A stretch of 64,000 bases of DNA, taken from positions 1-64,000 of the forward strand of contig CBDFNC010000001.1 of the NCBI GenBank assembly GCA_965249895.1. Direction: 5' to 3'. Origin of the DNA: CBDFNC01 sp965249895. Its GTDB lineage: Bacteria > Pseudomonadota > Gammaproteobacteria > Enterobacterales > CBDFNC01. This document shows positions 60,192-64,000 of the stretch, piece after piece. The notes beneath the pieces are model-generated. The model was not told the DNA's origin. It did no database searches and saw nothing but the letters and a program-made list of their open reading frames with translations. Made by a program: the position numbers and the translations under genes. Numbering within the stretch: the stretch's first letter is position 1; each line of letters begins with the position of its first letter.

Positions 60192-60224
60192 CACGACATA
60201 TCGTGTCTTCCGCGGTATATCGTG
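60192..60224. promoter_or_regulatory. Paired palindromic sites upstream of ccoG
   Basis: Site A CACGACATATCGTG (60192-60205) and site B CGCGGTATATCGTG (60211-60224), 19 bp apart and similar at 11 of 14 positions. They are nearly identical to the site in front of the sigma-54 activator, so they are candidate binding sites of that activator or of a shared regulator. Confidence 0.6.
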
Positions 60225-60226
60225 GT

Positions 60227-61651
60227 TTAAGGTCGTTTAATACCTAATTTCTGCATTCTGGACCTGAGAGTGCTGTCGGGTAAAGCCAGTATTTTGGCCG
60301 CACCTTTAGCACCACCAATTTTACCTTTGGTTTGTTTTAAAACCGCTTCAATATAGTCTTTTTCCATTTGCGCCAGGGGTTGTTTGAGCTGGTTGGTTTT
60401 CCTCGCTTTACTGGGCAAAAGCGTGGACAAGGTTAGAGTATTGTCCTGACAAATAATGGCTTCTCGTTCCAGCACATTCTGTAGTTCGCGAATATTACCT
60501 GGCCAGGCATAAGCCATCAGCTCACTCAGGGTTTGGCTACTGGCACTTTTGATGGACTTGCCGAGTTTCTTGTTAAGGTTCTGCAAAATACTGGTCACCA
60601 GTAGCGGAATATCTGCAATACGCTCCCTTAAACTGGGTACTTCGATAGGGAATACATTTAAGCGATAGTAGAGATCCATACGAAACAAACCTTGTTCTAC
60701 CATTTTTTTTATATCCCGGTTGGTAGCGGCAATAATTCGGATATCGACGTTAAGAGTCTTGCTGCCACCAACACGTTCAAATTCTTGCTCCTGGAGCACT
60801 CGCAGTAGCTTGGATTGGGCTTCCTGGGATAATTCACCTATCTCATCAAGAAATAAAGTCCCTTTGTCCGCCAATTCAAATCGGCCTTTACGTCGTTCTA
60901 TTGCTCCGGTAAAGGCCCCTTTTTCATGGCCAAAGAGTTCGCTCTCCAGCAGGCTGGGAGTAAAGGCAGCGCAGTTCACTTTCACTAAGGGGCGATTTTC
61001 CCTGTGGCTCAGATGGTGCAAGCTTCTGGCGACTAGCTCTTTACCGGTACCATTTTCTCCGCGGATCAATACGGTACTGTCTGTACAGGCAACCAAATGT
61101 ACTTGAGACATCATATGGTTAAAAATGGGCGTATTGCCTACCATTCCATCAATATTGTGCTCGGTATTGATTTCGGTTTTAAGGTAGAGATTTTCGTCCT
61201 GTAGCTGTTCGGTCAGTTGCTGAACTTGTGTTAAGGCATTACGTAGCGCCTGTTCTGTTTCCCGTTGCAAGGATATATCACGGAATATTGCCACCACACC
61301 GATCAGGCGGCTTTTCTTGAATATAGGTGTGGAAGTGTACTCCACGGGAAAGCAGCTGCCATCTTTACGCCAGAATACCTCATCATCCACATGCCTTGGT
61401 TTGCCATCGTGCAAGGTTGCATAAATGTGGCACTCTTCTAGTGGGTGGTGGGAGCCGTCGACGTGGCTGTGGTGGTGAAATTGATGGATGGATTTTCCTA
61501 TCAACTCCTGCGCCGACCAACCTGTCATTTGTTCCGCGGCCTGGTTAATAAAAGCGGCGTTACCATCCAGATCAAATCCATAGATACCTTCCCCTACGGC
61601 ATCGAGTAATAACTGGTTTTTCGGTAAAAACTCTACACCTTGCTTTGCCAT
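60227..61651 (-). CDS. PAS-containing sigma-54-dependent transcriptional activator
   Basis: 474-residue bacterial enhancer-binding protein. An N-terminal PAS/PAC domain (about 8-130, with FRDISLQRETEQ at its end) is followed by a coiled-coil linker and the AAA+ domain with Walker A GENGTGKELVA, the sigma-54-contacting GAFTGA and Walker B LFLDEIGEL. A C-terminal Fis-type helix-turn-helix has ILALPDSTLRSRMQKLGI. The PAS signal is unknown; no haem or FMN residue could be assigned by eye. ccoG lies 153 bp downstream and palindromes flank the gene on both sides. I did not find a convincing -24/-12 promoter here. Confidence 0.92.
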   Translation of the reverse strand: MAKQGVEFLPKNQLLLDAVGEGIYGFDLDGNAAFINQAAEQMTGWSAQELIGKSIHQFHHHSHVDGSHHPLEECHIYATLHDGKPRHVDDEVFWRKDGSCFPVEYTSTPIFKKSRLIGVVAIFRDISLQRETEQALRNALTQVQQLTEQLQDENLYLKTEINTEHNIDGMVGNTPIFNHMMSQVHLVACTDSTVLIRGENGTGKELVARSLHHLSHRENRPLVKVNCAAFTPSLLESELFGHEKGAFTGAIERRKGRFELADKGTLFLDEIGELSQEAQSKLLRVLQEQEFERVGGSKTLNVDIRIIAATNRDIKKMVEQGLFRMDLYYRLNVFPIEVPSLRERIADIPLLVTSILQNLNKKLGKSIKSASSQTLSELMAYAWPGNIRELQNVLEREAIICQDNTLTLSTLLPSKARKTNQLKQPLAQMEKDYIEAVLKQTKGKIGGAKGAAKILALPDSTLRSRMQKLGIKRP

Positions 61652-61684
61652 TTTGCCGTCTCGAATAAGGAAAGGGGCAGTATA

Positions 61685-61718
61685 GGATAAAATCCACGAA
61701 ATATCGTGGATTTTATCC
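61685..61718. promoter_or_regulatory. 15-bp perfect inverted repeat ahead of the sigma-54 activator
   Basis: GGATAAAATCCACGA (61685-61699), AATA, then its exact complement TCGTGGATTTTATCC (61704-61718), with the core CACGAAATATCGTG matching the ccoG-side sites. It lies 34 bp upstream of the activator start and 20 bp beyond the stop of the VIT/vWA gene, so it may be operator, terminator hairpin, or both. Confidence 0.7.
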
Positions 61719-61737
61719 TTGGCGTTAGTTATTCGAT

Positions 61738-63753
61738 TTATTTTTGACTGTTATTGGTTCGCCTGAATAGTTTAGCCATAAGCAATAAACTCATCATGCT
61801 GAGTAACCATGGGCTCATGGCGCCACCACCACCCGTACTGGGCCTGGATAACTGGAACATAGGCTCATTGGTATCGGCGCGATTACTTGTTGGCTCGGGA
61901 GCCGCTGCTCTTTGCTCCCTGGCTGTTTGTTCCCTAGCCACTCTTTGTTGGTTTGTTCGCTGAATACCTAGTTGCTGGAATACTTCTTCTTCGACAACCA
62001 GCAGGGAGGTGTAATTGGTAACCAGGCCATATTCCACCGCTAGATCTGTGATCGCCTGCTTGGTATCGGTCTCTTCACCCAGGTAATCCATTTTGTCCTG
62101 CATCCGTCTGATGTTGGCGTAAGCCCAAAGACGTTCCAGCTCAGGGTTGAGGCTTGATGTCTGGGGGAAATTGACCCTGGTCTTGTACTCCTGTCGCTGT
62201 CCGTTAATAGAGCCGGATAGGGTGAGTGTTGCTTCCCCCTGACCATAATAGTGGCCAAATACAGTGAGTTGTTGGCCGCGATACAGGCTGGCTGGGTTTT
62301 CAGGAGTCTGGCCAGTCACCTTAACACCCTTGATGGAGACCTGAATGTTTCGCAGAGCTTCATGAGTCATTTTGCTGGTGGCTAACATAAGCTGCCCCAT
62401 AATATCGTCAGAGTTGGAGATATTGGCAGCAAACCCGTTGGATACTTTTGTCATGCCTTCCAGCAGGGGTCGGTTGGCACTGTTGCCCATAATAAAGCTG
62501 TAGAGGCGGACATCTCGTTTTTCGAGCAATTGTAAGAACTGTTTCTTTTCCGTCACGCCCACATTAGCCACACCATCTGTCACCAGGATAACGGCACTGG
62601 CTCTGTCGGCATCCAGCCCCTTCAATCCCATTTTTAGCCCTTGATAAAGGTTTGTGCCTCCATCGACACCTTGACTGATCAGGGTCTGCATAGCCCCTTC
62701 CACGTTTTTTGCAGTCACGGGTTGAAAGCCGGATGTGATATCGGTGGCTGAACTATTAAATGTAATGACCCTGAACCTGTCACCGGACGGTAGTTTTGCC
62801 AGCCCTTGTCGAACGCCTTCAACCAGGGTGGCGTACTTGCTATCCATGGAGCCGGACTTATCCAGCACGAAGATCCAGTCCCGGCTACCTGAGGTAGGCT
62901 GTAGGTCGTCGCCTGGGGTTAAGGTCAGCATAAAGGCGCCGCGTTTTTTGTCTGCATCTTTATGGGTTACCAGGTCTACCGATCCAGGCAGGCCAGTTTG
63001 ATGGCGCCAATAAACCAGGATATCTTTGTCGAGCTTGGCCGAGTGCTGACCAGCTTCTTCACTGCGATTACCTAGTTTAACCTGCCATTTTTGTGAGTCT
63101 AATTGGGTTACCTGGGCCTGGCTATGAGCGGGTAAGCGCACCCCATCAATGGGGTAGCTGGAGTTCAGCTCCAAGGTAAAACTAAAATCTTCTTTTACCA
63201 CGTCGTTGCGGGTCCAGAATGCATTTTGTTCCTCGTCTACACCCCCTTCTTCCAGCGGATATACATAGCGTCCCGTACCTGTATCGATATTTTCTTGCTG
63301 CAAGTAGACCAATTTGATCCTGACATCTGAGCTGGCCTGAACCGGGTAGACACGACTACCAAATGTTCGAAAGTCATCTTGCTCAGTTAAAGCCGTATGT
63401 CTTCCGGCTGCTTTTTCCTGGTCATATATTTGTCTGGCTTGTTGTTTTTCTACTACTTCACCGGTCACGGCCTGGCCGTTGATCCAATAAGTAAATTCAC
63501 CAACGGCGGCGCCTTGTGGCACCGGGAACGAGTACAGGGCTTCGAGATCTTGTGAGTTAGGGTTATGGAAGACTTGCTCTACCTGGGTTACCGCGTAACC
63601 ATCCTGAATGCTGACTGTTACATGGTGCGATTTGATTTCTAAATCCTGATAGGCCGCGTTGGCCGGTTTTAATAAACCCGCGGCCTGAGTTGTTGCGGAA
63701 CATAAAGCTAAGGCACCGACCACTAAACCTGCCTTCCAATTGCACTGTGACAT
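61738..63753 (-). CDS. VIT/von Willebrand A domain surface protein with GlyGly-CTERM
   Basis: 671 residues: signal peptide (to about TQA at 24), VIT domain (about 30-160), and vWA domain with the MIDAS motif DKSGSM (about 290-470). The C-terminal tail STGGGGAMSPWLLSMMSLLLMAKLFRR is a GlyGly-CTERM sorting signal: a Gly run, a hydrophobic segment and basic residues, processed by rhombosortase and usually linked to type II secretion. It resembles the 'marine proteobacterial sortase target protein' family, but carries GlyGly rather than LPXTG. Likely a surface adhesion or matrix protein. No sortase gene is in the window. Confidence 0.88.
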   Translation of the reverse strand: MSQCNWKAGLVVGALALCSATTQAAGLLKPANAAYQDLEIKSHHVTVSIQDGYAVTQVEQVFHNPNSQDLEALYSFPVPQGAAVGEFTYWINGQAVTGEVVEKQQARQIYDQEKAAGRHTALTEQDDFRTFGSRVYPVQASSDVRIKLVYLQQENIDTGTGRYVYPLEEGGVDEEQNAFWTRNDVVKEDFSFTLELNSSYPIDGVRLPAHSQAQVTQLDSQKWQVKLGNRSEEAGQHSAKLDKDILVYWRHQTGLPGSVDLVTHKDADKKRGAFMLTLTPGDDLQPTSGSRDWIFVLDKSGSMDSKYATLVEGVRQGLAKLPSGDRFRVITFNSSATDITSGFQPVTAKNVEGAMQTLISQGVDGGTNLYQGLKMGLKGLDADRASAVILVTDGVANVGVTEKKQFLQLLEKRDVRLYSFIMGNSANRPLLEGMTKVSNGFAANISNSDDIMGQLMLATSKMTHEALRNIQVSIKGVKVTGQTPENPASLYRGQQLTVFGHYYGQGEATLTLSGSINGQRQEYKTRVNFPQTSSLNPELERLWAYANIRRMQDKMDYLGEETDTKQAITDLAVEYGLVTNYTSLLVVEEEVFQQLGIQRTNQQRVAREQTAREQRAAAPEPTSNRADTNEPMFQLSRPSTGGGGAMSPWLLSMMSLLLMAKLFRRTNNSQK

Positions 63754-64000
63754 AATTTCTCCCTGGAGATGTTGTCTGCTGGTTTCGGCTAGAGTCTTAT
63801 TCAGCTAGACCTCTGCGTAAAGTGATATAAGAAAAGTATCGATATAAGCAACTTTGAGGTGGGTTTAGTGATGCTTTAGTTAACTGAACGAATAGGACCG
63901 GCTGGATCGGCTACTGTCAAAACCTGTCAGTAGTGGTGGGGTATAGTCCCAATCAGACACTTTTGAGAGCAGTGTCTGATATATAAATTTTGATATGCAG
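63754..64000. other. Right-edge non-coding stretch
   Basis: Upstream region of the VIT/vWA gene, cut by the window end. An 8-bp stem CAGACACT/AGTGTCTG lies at 63954-63978. No gene seen. Confidence 0.4.

Overview
The window reads as chromosome of a marine gammaproteobacterium, most likely an alteromonad of the Colwellia/Thalassomonas type. This is inferred from gene content, not from a marker-gene search. Supporting signs are the argE <-> argCBFG-H(A) cluster with a fused argH-argA gene, the rpmE-priA-argS-ftsN-hslVU neighbourhood, the metJ <-> metBL pair with textbook MetJ operators, several c-di-GMP proteins, and a GlyGly-CTERM surface protein. I see no rRNA, tRNA or CRISPR array.

Layout. 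0.1-5.8 kb: a patatin-like lipase divergent from a secreted serine protease, then an operon of membrane histidine kinase, response regulator and REC-GGDEF-EAL protein. 5.8-10.7 kb: the argS-ftsN and hslVU genes on the minus strand. hslVU has a clear sigma-32 promoter and a 5'-end hairpin, and an IS200-type remnant sits between ftsN and hslV. 10.9-14.7 kb: an accessory island between argS and priA. It holds a decayed LysR gene with a hexanucleotide repeat, an HlyU-family gene, a C5-cytosine methyltransferase behind a LexA-type box, a GIY-YIG nuclease, and a vsr gene broken by a 134-bp MITE-like insertion.

14.7-18.9 kb: priA, rpmE and a malic enzyme. 18.9-23.4 kb: two tandem paralogous leucine-rich-repeat lipoproteins. 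A leftover 3' end of metJ lies between them, which shows how the duplication arose. 23.4-29.6 kb: the methionine regulon (metJ, metB, metL, metF with MetJ boxes), with a surface-antigen gene carrying an in-frame TGA and two tiny secreted-peptide genes in between. 29.7-35.6 kb: HAD hydrolase, GGCT-like and VOC proteins, a diguanylate cyclase, and ppc. 35.9-43.6 kb: arginine biosynthesis, running from acetylglutamate to arginine with ArgR-type sites and an argG-argH leader that can fold in two ways.

43.6-50.1 kb: formylglycine-generating enzyme plus a Cys-type sulfatase, and a beta-lactamase-family lipoprotein. 50.2-54.0 kb: a DUF1272 relic and a two-gene cassette of unknown function (soluble protein plus small multi-pass membrane protein). 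The cassette is bracketed by a 121-bp direct duplication of the 3' end of the neighbouring SDR gene. 53.3-58.3 kb: methyltransferase, GNAT acetyltransferase, PhoD-like phosphatase, glycine-zipper lipoprotein and a glycine-betaine-type binding protein. 58.3-58.7 kb: dispersed repeats shared with 39.2 kb and 50.3 kb. 58.7-63.8 kb: ccoG, a PAS/sigma-54 activator flanked by near-identical palindromes, and a VIT/vWA surface protein.

The best candidates for something new are the two-gene cassette at 51.1-52.4 kb, the palindromes around the sigma-54 activator, the SOS box on the methyltransferase, and the tandem LRR lipoproteins with repeat-tuned signal peptides.
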